Source: UBA685 sp002299005
GTDB taxonomy: Bacteria > Pseudomonadota > Alphaproteobacteria > Puniceispirillales > Puniceispirillaceae
Direction of reading: 5' to 3'
Assembly (NCBI GenBank): GCA_963966775.1
Contig: CAXAAH010000042.1
Location: 1 to 12,787, forward strand
DNA: 12,787 nt
The notes beneath the pieces were generated by a model. It was not told the origin of the DNA. It ran no database searches and was given only the letters and a program-made list of their open reading frames with translations. Both the position numbers and the translations under genes were made by a program. Below, piece by piece: positions 1-6,342 of the stretch; position 1 is the first letter of the stretch; every line of letters starts with the position of its first letter.

Positions 1-565
1 CAGAGGAGGGGCAGGCCGCTCTCAAAGCGTGCCTGTCACGGGGGGCAGGCGTCTGGCTGGCGCCAATGATGCGCCTTGTCAGGCCATTTGTGCCATCCGC
101 GCCAATGATTAAATCAAAGGCATGCTGGGCGGTGTCTTGTGTGATAAGGCTTGTGTCTTCTTGTGTGGCGGTTATGGACTGAACGCTTGCCTCGTCAAAC
201 GAGATGCGCGGATGGGCTTTGGCGAGCTGATAAAGCCCGTTGACCAAGGCGCCGCGACCTATGGCGCCATAATCACGGCGCTGTGGGCGCTCATGGTCAA
301 TGATGCTAAGCGTGCTGTTGGTTCTAGCTGACCTGATCTCAATGGCATCAAGGCGCGTGATAGCAGGGGTAAGCGCGTCAAGCGCGCCAAGGGAGGCAAG
401 CGCCTGATAGCCATTGGGCGCTAGTTGAAGCGCGCCTGTTAGCGCTGTTGGCGGCGGGCCAAAGATGGTGGCATGATGGCCTGCCTTGGCAACGCCGAGC
501 GCAGCAGATAGACCGGCAATCGCACTGCCAACCACACCAATTTTAGCAACATACCCTTGGCTCAT
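1..565 (-). CDS. FAD-dependent monooxygenase-like protein, N-terminal part (cut by window edge)
   Basis: Reading the minus strand from the ATG at 565-563 gives 188 uninterrupted codons running off the left edge. The protein begins MSQGYVAKIGVVGSAIAGLS, a beta-alpha-beta dinucleotide-binding start at residues 8-20; the middle glycine of the usual GxGxxG is alanine here (G13-S-A-I-A-G18). A segment at about 100-115 (IGRGALVNGLYQL) resembles the conserved R..L...L stretch, and residues 151-165 (DLIIGADGTNGLTRR) form the DG motif that contacts FAD and NAD(P)H in the UbiH / salicylate hydroxylase group. No signal peptide or membrane segment is seen, so a cytoplasmic flavoprotein is likely. An in-frame TGA lies four codons upstream of the ATG, so this is the first possible ATG; the ribosome site is weak. 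The substrate cannot be told because the C-terminal half is missing. It lies downstream of the tauC terminator and is probably separate from the transporter operon. Confidence 0.8.
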   Translation of the reverse strand, partial: MSQGYVAKIGVVGSAIAGLSAALGVAKAGHHATIFGPPPTALTGALQLAPNGYQALASLGALDALTPAITRLDAIEIRSARTNSTLSIIDHERPQRRDYGAIGRGALVNGLYQLAKAHPRISFDEASVQSITATQEDTSLITQDTAQHAFDLIIGADGTNGLTRRIIGASQTPAPRDRHALRAACPSS

Positions 566-722
566 CTTAATCGCTCATATCTCATACCTTAACGGCCTAA
601 TCAGCTACATAATCATGCCAATAAATCAGCACCTGTTCCGCTAAATTAGTCTGGGAATAAAAAAAGGGCACCTTTTTTATCAAAAAAGATGCCCTTTTGT
701 TTGTTTAGTGATGGATGGGGGC
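566..722. other. Intergenic region holding the tauC terminator
   Basis: A 157-base gap between tauC and the flavoprotein gene. Its right part holds the hairpin described separately. The left part (566-650) should contain the promoter of the flavoprotein gene, but I see no convincing -35/-10 pair. Confidence 0.5.
655..699 (-). terminator. Rho-independent terminator after tauC
   Basis: The arms 662-672 and 688-698 pair (AAAAGGGCA with TGCCCTTTT, one C/A mismatch, then C/G) and the stem continues through T6 (673-678) against A6 (682-687) around a 3-base loop. Read on the minus strand the hairpin is followed by a T-run (complement of 655-665), 25 bases past the tauC stop, as expected for the end of the transporter operon. 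The A/T-rich outer arms may also let it act on the other strand. Confidence 0.85.
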
Positions 723-2651
723 TTAGCCCTTACCGCGCCATGGGATTAATTTGGCAATCAGCAAACGCATGAACATATCAAATGCCAAACCAAGCAGACC
801 CATGATTAAGATGGTTACCCAAATCAACTCATAGTCTGAGACGGTTCTGGCGACATTCTCAATGAAGCCGATGCCTGTGGTACCTGCCAACATTTCAGCG
901 GCCACCAATGTCCCCCAACAAACACCAATAGCAATACGCGCGCCTGTGAGGATTTCTGGTAGCGCATTTGGCAAAATCACATTCCGCAAAATCTGGCTGT
1001 TCGACGCACCAAGAGAGTGCGAAGCTCTGATTTTTGACAGCTGTGTGCCTGAGGCGCCTGTTCTGGCTGAGATAACCATAATCGCAAAGGCGACCATGAA
1101 TAACAGGAAGATTTTACCATCATCTTGAATGCCGAAAATGGTCAAAATCAACGGTGCCCATGCCAAGGGTGGTACCGGACGATAAAGCTCAATCAACGGG
1201 TCAAAGAATGACTTGAAGAAACGCGATACGCCCATATAGATGCCAAGCGGCACACCTAGCAAGATGCCAATGCCAAGGGCAACAAGAACACGGAATAATG
1301 AATCCCAAATGTGACCATCAAGCCAAGGCACATAGCCAAGAGATACCTCGCCTTGGGCAAAGCTCAAGAGCGCGTCTTTGTATGTGGCTTGGAATGTGCC
1401 ATCGATGCCATGCGTGCCATAGCCGCCAGGTAGCATATCAACCAGCCCGTCAGGGATGAGGAAATCAACCACATCCGCCAAGGCAAGCCATTTCCACCAA
1501 AGCAGGGTTGTGCCCTTATAGCCGCCGCCTGTTTCAATGTTGGGATTGGCCAATTTGCCAAAGGTCGCAACCACATCTGTTGGCTTTGGTAGCCATCTAG
1601 CTGAGCCTTGCTCTGTACAGATTGTGCGTGATTTCACAACACCTTGACCCGGCAGGAACAAAGCATCCACGACGCCAAGGCTGCCCTTGGCACCTGAGAT
1701 AGATGATTCCAGATTTTCGATAGCTTCATTAATCACAACCAAGCTTGTTGCTGGGAAGATGACGCCATCATCAAGGCGGCGGAAAATACGTTCAACCGCT
1801 TTGACGTAATCATTACGCGCTTTGGCGGTTGCCTCATCAAATGAGCCGGCTTTATTGGCATCTTTCAAAGACGCGATATCTGCCTTTGTCTGCTCAATCA
1901 GAGATGTCGCAGAGGCGGGCATATTGCGGATTTTTGCGAAAGCTTGCGCAACTGCCGCCGCATCAAGTGCCACCGTATCAAACAGCACACCGCGGGCCGT
2001 TGTTGGCAGAATCGGGATCTCATCATCGGTCACCCCCCAAGGCGGCTGATCAAGCGCCTCTTGGGTTGGGACTAGATCATTATAACCAGCATCTAGGCGG
2101 ACTGCGACAGAATCAAGTTGGCCTGCGACGGCCGCGATTTGTGTTGCCGCTTCTGATGATAGGTTCGCAGGATCTGAATAGATGGCCAAAAGCGACTGTG
2201 ATGACGCATAGATTGACGCCAATTTCGCTTGTTCAGCAGGGGTAAATGCTGCCACGGGCAAGCGCACAGAGAGCGCGTCTAGCTGTTCTGAATTGCGGAC
2301 CACCAAATCAGTTGATTTATAATAGCGTGATTTAATCGGCAGATTCGCCTTAATCGGTGATACCGCTTCATTAAGCTTGCCAATTTGACAAAGCTCATTC
2401 GCGGCTTGCGGGAAATAGGCGCGGCCCATGCCCCAAGAAAAATAGAACCACACAAGCATCAGCGCTGATAGGCCGCAAACAGCCCAATACCAGCCACCTT
2501 TTGTGCGCTCTGGATCACCAAAAACTTCGTCAGTTTCACGTGCAGCTGTCTCTTTGCGCCCGACATAGATGGACCAAATAAAGGCAATGAGTAAGCCAAG
2601 GATAAGTACGGCAGTGATATCTGCCCTATGGTAAGAAAGCCAATTAAGCAC
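723..2651 (-). CDS. tauC: Taurine-type ABC transporter permease with large inserted domain
   Basis: Inner-membrane subunit that forms the translocation path of a NitT/TauT-family importer, acting with TauA and TauB. The C-terminal part, about residues 450-642, is a clear binding-protein-dependent permease: LIELYRPVPPLAWAP (486-500), the EAA coupling loop RASHSLGASNSQILRNVILP (542-561), several hydrophobic spans, and an end (LIPWRGKG) like that of E. coli TauC. The protein has 642 residues, while TauC proteins have about 275. The extra length is a first membrane span (about 11-31), a second (about 53-73), and a helical Ala/Leu-rich region of about 270 residues before the usual LPxPxxV-like stretch (WLPKPTDVV, 353-361). 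The charged segment 31-52 favours the cytoplasm by the positive-inside rule, which puts the insert in the periplasm. The start is GTG at 2651-2649, overlapping the end of tauB by 8 bases; GAGGAG lies about 10 bases upstream, so translational coupling is likely. Taurine specificity is inferred from context. Confidence 0.88.
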   Translation of the reverse strand: MLNWLSYHRADITAVLILGLLIAFIWSIYVGRKETAARETDEVFGDPERTKGGWYWAVCGLSALMLVWFYFSWGMGRAYFPQAANELCQIGKLNEAVSPIKANLPIKSRYYKSTDLVVRNSEQLDALSVRLPVAAFTPAEQAKLASIYASSQSLLAIYSDPANLSSEAATQIAAVAGQLDSVAVRLDAGYNDLVPTQEALDQPPWGVTDDEIPILPTTARGVLFDTVALDAAAVAQAFAKIRNMPASATSLIEQTKADIASLKDANKAGSFDEATAKARNDYVKAVERIFRRLDDGVIFPATSLVVINEAIENLESSISGAKGSLGVVDALFLPGQGVVKSRTICTEQGSARWLPKPTDVVATFGKLANPNIETGGGYKGTTLLWWKWLALADVVDFLIPDGLVDMLPGGYGTHGIDGTFQATYKDALLSFAQGEVSLGYVPWLDGHIWDSLFRVLVALGIGILLGVPLGIYMGVSRFFKSFFDPLIELYRPVPPLAWAPLILTIFGIQDDGKIFLLFMVAFAIMVISARTGASGTQLSKIRASHSLGASNSQILRNVILPNALPEILTGARIAIGVCWGTLVAAEMLAGTTGIGFIENVARTVSDYELIWVTILIMGLLGLAFDMFMRLLIAKLIPWRGKG

Positions 2652-3441
2652 CGCTCATGATCTCCTCTTCCATGTTCCAAATCATCGTCAGGATCTCTTC
2701 GCGAACCTCACTAAAATCGGATTGTTGTTTGATCTCACGCAAGGATGTTTTCAAGCCTTGCTCTGCGAATGGTAATTGATATTCCTTATGAATACGACCG
2801 GGGCGCGGCGCCATAACGAACAGGCGCTCGCCCAGCAATAGGGCCTCTTCAACAGAGTGCGTGATGATGATAATCGTCTTGCCGGTCTCTTTCCAAAGTT
2901 CAAGAATAAGAGACTGCATCTTCTCACGCGTCAGCGCATCAAGCGCGCCAAGCGGCTCATCCATCAAGATGACATCAGGGTCATTCACAAGGCATCTGGC
3001 AAGGGCTACACGTTGCTGCATACCGCCTGATAGCTGATAGGTTGGGGTATCGCCAAAACCGGCAAGTCCAACAATATCGAGCCATTTTTCAACCAATGCG
3101 GCGCTTTTTTCCGGGGCTTCTTTTTTCATACGAAGGCCAAAATCAACATTGCGTGCCACTGGCAGCCATTCAAATAAGGCGCCTTGTTGGAACACCATCC
3201 CACGCTCAACGCCGGGCGCTTTAATCTCATTCTCGCCAAGGGTTAACTTGCCAGAGCTTTGGCTCAGGAAGCCTGCCACCACATTTAGCAAAGTTGTCTT
3301 GCCGCAACCAGATGGGCCGAGTACGGATAATAATTCCCCTTTTTTCAAGGTGAAATTAATATCTTTTAAGGCTTCTACCGCCTGGCCCGTTTGCGGGTTG
3401 GTAAAAGTCATACATAAATCTTCACACAGTAAGTCAGCCAT
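2644..3441 (-). CDS. tauB: Taurine-type ABC transporter ATP-binding protein
   Basis: Cytoplasmic ATPase that drives the TauABC importer. At 265 residues it has the normal family length and all motifs: Walker A GPSGCGKTT (42-50), Q-loop at Q85/Q86, signature LSGGMQQR (137-144), Walker B ILMDEP (158-163), D-loop GALDAL, and H-loop histidine H195 (IIITHSVEEA). The layout GVERGMVFQ...LPVARNVDFGL resembles E. coli TauB and related SsuB/NrtD proteins. The ATG at 3441-3439 has a strong ribosome site (AAGGGGGA, about 8 bases upstream). The gene overlaps tauC by 8 bases and lies 102 bases after the tauA stop, with a hairpin between them. The family is certain; the substrate (taurine rather than another sulfonate, nitrate or a pyrimidine precursor) is inferred from neighbours. 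Confidence 0.92.
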   Translation of the reverse strand: MADLLCEDLCMTFTNPQTGQAVEALKDINFTLKKGELLSVLGPSGCGKTTLLNVVAGFLSQSSGKLTLGENEIKAPGVERGMVFQQGALFEWLPVARNVDFGLRMKKEAPEKSAALVEKWLDIVGLAGFGDTPTYQLSGGMQQRVALARCLVNDPDVILMDEPLGALDALTREKMQSLILELWKETGKTIIIITHSVEEALLLGERLFVMAPRPGRIHKEYQLPFAEQGLKTSLREIKQQSDFSEVREEILTMIWNMEEEIMSGA

Positions 3442-3483
3442 TTAATATCCCCCTTTTATCCTTCTTGATGATAAAGGTCTTTG

Positions 3484-3526
3484 TGTATAAAAAAAGTCCG
3501 CCTTTTTTATAGAAGGCGGACTTTTC
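3484..3526 (-). terminator. Hairpin terminator between tauA and tauB
   Basis: Arms 3492-3506 and 3511-3525 pair (AAAAGTCCGCCTT with AAGGCGGACTTTT, plus inner pairs) around a 4-base loop. On the minus strand the stem is followed by T7-A-T-A. It begins 18 bases after the tauA stop and lies inside the transporter gene set. The likely role is partial termination, so that binding protein is made in excess over ATPase and permease, as is common for ABC importers. It may also act as a 3' mRNA stabiliser. Confidence 0.8.
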
Positions 3527-3543
3527 ATAATTTGTGTCAACGC

Positions 3544-4515
3544 TTATTGAAGGTATGAGCCGTCAATAGTGGCAGAGATTGAGCCTGTGATGCCCTTCAC
3601 GTTGGTTTTAACAAATGTTACGCCAAGTGATTCAGCCGCAGCACCCGCAATGCCGTTATTACCGAAGTAATCAGCGAGTTGCTCTTCAGCTGATGGGAAT
3701 ACAAAGCCCGCCATCTGTGCACGTGTATCAGCAGCTGACATACCTGCATCTGCGGCAACTTTCGCAATCTGCTCATCTGATGCTGTCCAAGCAGCATTTG
3801 CTTCTTCTGTTACTTCTAGGAAAGTGCGAAGAAGATCAGGGTTTTCAGTGGCGAATGATTCAGTCACTGAGATCACGTCAAATGAGTTAATGCCTGCGTC
3901 TGCAAGCTGGTCATCATTCATGATTGGTGTGCCAACTTCGCCAGCAGCTTTTGATGAGTTACCACCAAAGATACATGCGATGTCTACAGAACCGTCTGCC
4001 AATGATACAGCGCCGTCAGGTGGAGCCTGGTCAACGATTGTCATTGTTGATGTGTCAACACCAAGAGCAGCCATTTGCTTTCTGAATGAGAAGTCAGCCA
4101 TTGTGTTCAATGGAACAGCCGCTGTCATGCCTTCTAGTTCAGATGCGTTGGCAGTTGTAATGCCCAAATCGTTGCGCACAAAACATTTGTTTGCACCATA
4201 AGCAACCGCGATACCAACCATCTTTAGTGGTGCGCCTTGCTGAATGGCTGTCACGAAAGGTGCTAGACCTTGTGAGAAAGCGATATCAATATCACCAGCT
4301 AGCATAGCTTCGGTCATGGCAACGCCTGTGCCGAAGTCTGTCCAGTTTACGTCAACGCCCATTGCGTCATCATAAGCTTTGTCAACTTTGGCGATTTGAT
4401 TTGGTGTTGCCCATTCCAAAAAGAATGCAGCATTGACTGAATCTGCAGCTTGTGCAGGTGCTGTCACTGATAGCATTGCTGCACCCGCGACGATTGAACT
4501 AAGCAGTTTTTTCAT
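3544..4515 (-). CDS. tauA: Taurine-type ABC transporter periplasmic binding protein
   Basis: Periplasmic solute receptor that delivers substrate to TauBC. I take the start as the ATG at 4515 (323 residues), because it has a textbook ribosome site (AAGGGAGGAA) and opens a signal peptide: MKKLL, a hydrophobic core, then a signal peptidase site APAQA|AD at residues 23/24. An ATG 22 codons upstream at 4581 is in frame but would bury this signal. The mature protein has the NMT1/TauA-like fold signs: FFLEWATPNQ near the N-terminus (31-40), the GxxMTEAMLAGDIDIAF segment (64-80), SQGLAPFVTAIQQGAPLKMVG (81-101), and a hinge near 134-140 (VPLNTMA). Cys111 and Cys181 are its only cysteines and could form a disulfide. 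It is the first transporter gene and is followed by a strong hairpin, consistent with high expression. Taurine is the favoured ligand from context; hypotaurine or other aliphatic sulfonates are possible. Confidence 0.9.
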   Translation of the reverse strand: MKKLLSSIVAGAAMLSVTAPAQAADSVNAAFFLEWATPNQIAKVDKAYDDAMGVDVNWTDFGTGVAMTEAMLAGDIDIAFSQGLAPFVTAIQQGAPLKMVGIAVAYGANKCFVRNDLGITTANASELEGMTAAVPLNTMADFSFRKQMAALGVDTSTMTIVDQAPPDGAVSLADGSVDIACIFGGNSSKAAGEVGTPIMNDDQLADAGINSFDVISVTESFATENPDLLRTFLEVTEEANAAWTASDEQIAKVAADAGMSAADTRAQMAGFVFPSAEEQLADYFGNNGIAGAAAESLGVTFVKTNVKGITGSISATIDGSYLQ

Positions 4516-4518
4516 AAG

Positions 4519-4528
4519 TTCCTCCCTT
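4519..4528 (-). promoter_or_regulatory. Ribosome binding site that decides the tauA start
   Basis: Minus strand AAGGGAGGAA, with the GGGAGG core (4526-4521) five bases before the ATG at 4515-4513. It selects the shorter reading frame with the signal peptide over the in-frame ATG at 4581. Confidence 0.85.
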
Positions 4529-4645
4529 AAAATAACTGACTCTATTAAACTCACTATTACCCGAGTTACTATTTGACGCAAATGAAAGAAGTGTCTGTTT
4601 GGTTTATTTATTATATAAACAGGCCGTTTTTTTCATTATGTCAAA
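4529..4645 (-). promoter_or_regulatory. Probable tauA promoter region
   Basis: Read on the minus strand, TTGACA (4644-4639) is followed by an A/T-rich stretch with TATAAT (4615-4610; 23-base gap, too long for a classical promoter) and TTTATA (4619-4614; 19-base gap). The -10 area lies inside nested dyads: GTTTAT (4602-4607) with ATAAAC (4615-4620), and CTGTTT (4595-4600) with AAACAG (4617-4622). These could be an operator or chance in A/T-rich DNA. I do not see the CTGG repeats found upstream of tpa and pta. Confidence 0.4.
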
Positions 4646-4677
4646 ATAAAGCCACAAAAAATTTTGCTCTGTGGCTG
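4640..4677 (-). terminator. Probable terminator after the aminotransferase gene
   Basis: A 7-bp stem AGCCACA/TGTGGCT (4650-4656 with 4670-4676) with a 13-base loop. On the minus strand it is followed by TTATTTTG. It begins 36 bases after the aminotransferase stop. It is weaker than the other two hairpins, so some read-through into tauA is possible; the TTGACA of the tauA promoter lies at its 3' end. Confidence 0.6.
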
Positions 4678-4711
4678 AAATTTTATGTCTTACGCTTTAG
4701 GCTTAACGCGA

Positions 4712-6025
4712 TTACAGCTGTTGGTCCAAAGTCTTTCTGAATTTATCGATGATTTCGTCAATATGCGTGCGTTCAGCGATAAAGGCTGGCGCTAGGATGG
4801 CATTATCGCCTGTCCATTTTACGTGCAAGCCGTTCCAGAACATATCTTTTTGCATCTTACCACCAAGCGCGCCTGGGGCTTCGCCTGGGTGAATTTCAAC
4901 AGTGGCCATCATGCCAATGCCGCGCAGATCATAGACAAGCGGATGGTCTTTTAATGACCAGACAGCGTCTTGGAAATATTGCTCCATATCTGCCGCACGC
5001 TGGAATAGGCCGTCATCTTGATAGATTTTCTGTGTCGCAATACCCGCCGCACATGCCGCAGGGTGCGCTGAATAAGTATAGCCATGGAAAAATTCAATCG
5101 CGCCATCTGGTGAGGCGTTTGTGATCGTGTCATAAATCTCATCAGAGACAGCGACCGCACCCATGGGAATGGCGCCATTGGTAATCGCTTTGGCCATTGT
5201 GATCATGTCTGGTACAACACCGAAGCGATCTGTCGCAAAAGGCGCGCCCATGCGGCCAAAGCCTGTGATAACCTCATCAAACACTAACAGCATGCCATGC
5301 TTGTCACAAATCTCGCGCACACGCTCAAGATAGCCAACAGGTGGCACCAATGTGCCGGTAGAGCCCGCAACAGGTTCGATAAAGACCGCGCCAATTGTGC
5401 TGCCACCAAAATTCATTGCAATACGCTCAAGATCATCTGCCATCTCAGCGCCTGTCAAAGGCTGGCCTTGTGAGAAGCGTTGCTCTTCTGTCCATGTGTG
5501 GCGAATCATAGAGATGTTCGGCAGTGTGAGGCCAAATGTCTCGCGGTTCTTGACCATACCCGCCAATGAGACACCGCCCATATTGACACCATGATACGCA
5601 CGCTCACGGCTGACAAGGCGGTTACGCTGGGCTTGGCCACGCGCGCGCTGATAAGCAAGAACGATCTTAATCGCAGTATCAATTGATTCAGAACCAGAGT
5701 TCGTAAAGAACATGTGGTTGATTGTGTCAGGCAACATGCGTGTCACCATCTCAGACAATTCAAACGAGCCAGGGTGGCCGAGCGAGAAATGCGGAATATA
5801 GTCATTTTCAGACATCTGCTTATAAACAGCTTCAGCAATTTCCTTGCGACCATGACCGCATGGGGTTGTGAACAAGCTAGATGAGCCGTCAATAACCTTG
5901 CCGCCCTTGTAATCCCAGCAATACATGCCCTCAGACTTCACAACCAAACGCGGTTCTTTTTTGAAGTCACGATTCGCACTGAATGGCATCCAGTGGCTTT
6001 CAAGTGAATTTACATCAAACGGCAT
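4712..6025 (-). CDS. tpa: Omega-amino acid:pyruvate aminotransferase, probable taurine-pyruvate aminotransferase
   Basis: PLP enzyme of aminotransferase class III, cytoplasmic. In this context it should move the amino group of taurine to pyruvate, giving sulfoacetaldehyde and alanine. The 437-residue protein from the ATG at 6025 has FTNSGSESIDTAIK (107-120, phosphate-binding turn), ERAYHGVNMGG (141-151), FDEVITGFGR with D250 for the pyridine nitrogen, and the Schiff-base lysine K279 in MITMAKAITNGAIPMG. The N-terminal HWMPFSANRDFKKEPRLV is very close to HWMPYTANRNFQRDPRLI of the Pseudomonas putida omega-amino acid:pyruvate (beta-alanine) aminotransferase, so beta-alanine or hypotaurine are alternative substrates. 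The start at 6025 is preferred over an in-frame ATG at 6061, because AAAGGAGC lies just upstream. It is divergent from the MocR regulator, an arrangement known for tauR/tpa, and is followed by a hairpin before tauA. Confidence 0.85.
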   Translation of the reverse strand: MPFDVNSLESHWMPFSANRDFKKEPRLVVKSEGMYCWDYKGGKVIDGSSSLFTTPCGHGRKEIAEAVYKQMSENDYIPHFSLGHPGSFELSEMVTRMLPDTINHMFFTNSGSESIDTAIKIVLAYQRARGQAQRNRLVSRERAYHGVNMGGVSLAGMVKNRETFGLTLPNISMIRHTWTEEQRFSQGQPLTGAEMADDLERIAMNFGGSTIGAVFIEPVAGSTGTLVPPVGYLERVREICDKHGMLLVFDEVITGFGRMGAPFATDRFGVVPDMITMAKAITNGAIPMGAVAVSDEIYDTITNASPDGAIEFFHGYTYSAHPAACAAGIATQKIYQDDGLFQRAADMEQYFQDAVWSLKDHPLVYDLRGIGMMATVEIHPGEAPGALGGKMQKDMFWNGLHVKWTGDNAILAPAFIAERTHIDEIIDKFRKTLDQQL

Positions 6026-6162
6026 AGCGCGCTCCTTTATAGCTAAAAGTACTTTGTGCAAGACCGTGATAAGAGACCGCTTTTATCCGCGCGTACCCCT
6101 TGTGACCCCCACAGCGAGTTTTAATTCCAAAATTACCTTGGTGTAATTTTATATCATGAGAT

Positions 6163-6193
6163 AGAACCAGAAATGTGATTGACTGGTGCCAGA
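6163..6193 (-). promoter_or_regulatory. Putative TauR operator upstream of tpa
   Basis: On the minus strand, TCTGGCACC (6193-6185) and TCTGGTTCT (6171-6163) form a direct repeat with 22 bases between starts. The first copy is also part of the palindrome CTGGTGCCAG (6183-6192), and ACCAG (6166-6170) with CTGGT (6183-6187) forms a dyad. The promoter-proximal copy sits near the -35 position of a weak -10 (TAAAAT, 6151-6146), as expected for an activator. MocR activators typically bind direct repeats with about two-turn spacing, and a CTGG-core repeat is what I recall for Rhodobacter TauR. Confidence 0.5.
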
Positions 6194-6202
6194 TTCTGCT
6201 TT

Positions 6203-6228
6203 TTGGTCTTAATTGGATGGTCTATAAG
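6203..6228 (+). promoter_or_regulatory. Direct repeats and possible promoter of the regulator gene
   Basis: TTGGTCTTAA (6203-6212) and ATGGTCTATAA (6217-6227) share TGGTCT with 14 bases between starts. The second copy runs into TATAAG (6223-6228), a possible -10. With ACTGGTGCC at 6182-6190, three TGGT-type half-sites face the regulator, which would fit autoregulation by the MocR protein. This is inference; the -35 is poor. Confidence 0.35.
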
Positions 6229-6234
6229 GCGATC

Positions 6235-6342
6235 ATGACGCTTTTTGCCTCTGTCAAAGGCTGGTTGCTTGCCCGGAAGCTTGGGGCAAGCTTGCGGGGC
6301 TATCGGGCCAAATTACGGCTGATTTTAGGTGGATTATGCTAG
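6235..6342 (+). CDS. Possible small upstream ORF (35 aa) overlapping the regulator start
   Basis: The ATG at 6235 opens 35 codons and ends at TAG 6340-6342, overlapping the regulator ATG (6336) by 7 bases in another frame. AAGGCG (6226-6231) is a fair ribosome site. The product is small, basic and amphipathic: it begins MTLFASVKGWLLARKLG, is rich in Lys/Arg and Leu, and has no acidic residue. The overlap would allow translational coupling to the regulator. It is hypothetical: the length is easily reached by chance and I recognise no family. If the TATAAG at 6223-6228 is the -10, transcription would start almost at this ATG, making the ORF leaderless. Confidence 0.25.
   Translation: MTLFASVKGWLLARKLGASLRGYRAKLRLILGGLC

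Larger units (their letters stand above)
6026..6335. promoter_or_regulatory. Divergent control region between tpa and the MocR regulator
   Basis: 310 bases without a recognised protein gene, apart from a possible small ORF. It holds the tpa ribosome site (AAAGGAGC, 6038-6031), an A/T-rich area with a possible tpa -10 (TAAAAT, 6151-6146, minus strand), CTGG-core repeats at 6163-6193, a second set of repeats at 6203-6227, a possible plus-strand -10 (TATAAG, 6223-6228), and an 8-bp hairpin (GCTTGCCC 6267-6274 with GGGCAAGC 6284-6291) in the regulator leader. No T-run follows that hairpin, so it is not a typical terminator. Confidence 0.6.

Noticed and set aside
122..331. 69-codon plus-strand frame at the left end
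   Set aside because: Lies inside the minus-strand flavoprotein gene, which has clear FAD motifs and no interruption.
4516..4581. 22-residue N-terminal extension of TauA from the ATG at 4581
   Set aside because: It would hide a normal signal peptide; the ATG at 4515 has a far better ribosome site.
6286..6295. GCAAGCTTGC palindrome as an operator
   Set aside because: It is part of a hairpin and repeats of AGCTTG in the regulator leader; nothing like it occurs in front of the other genes.
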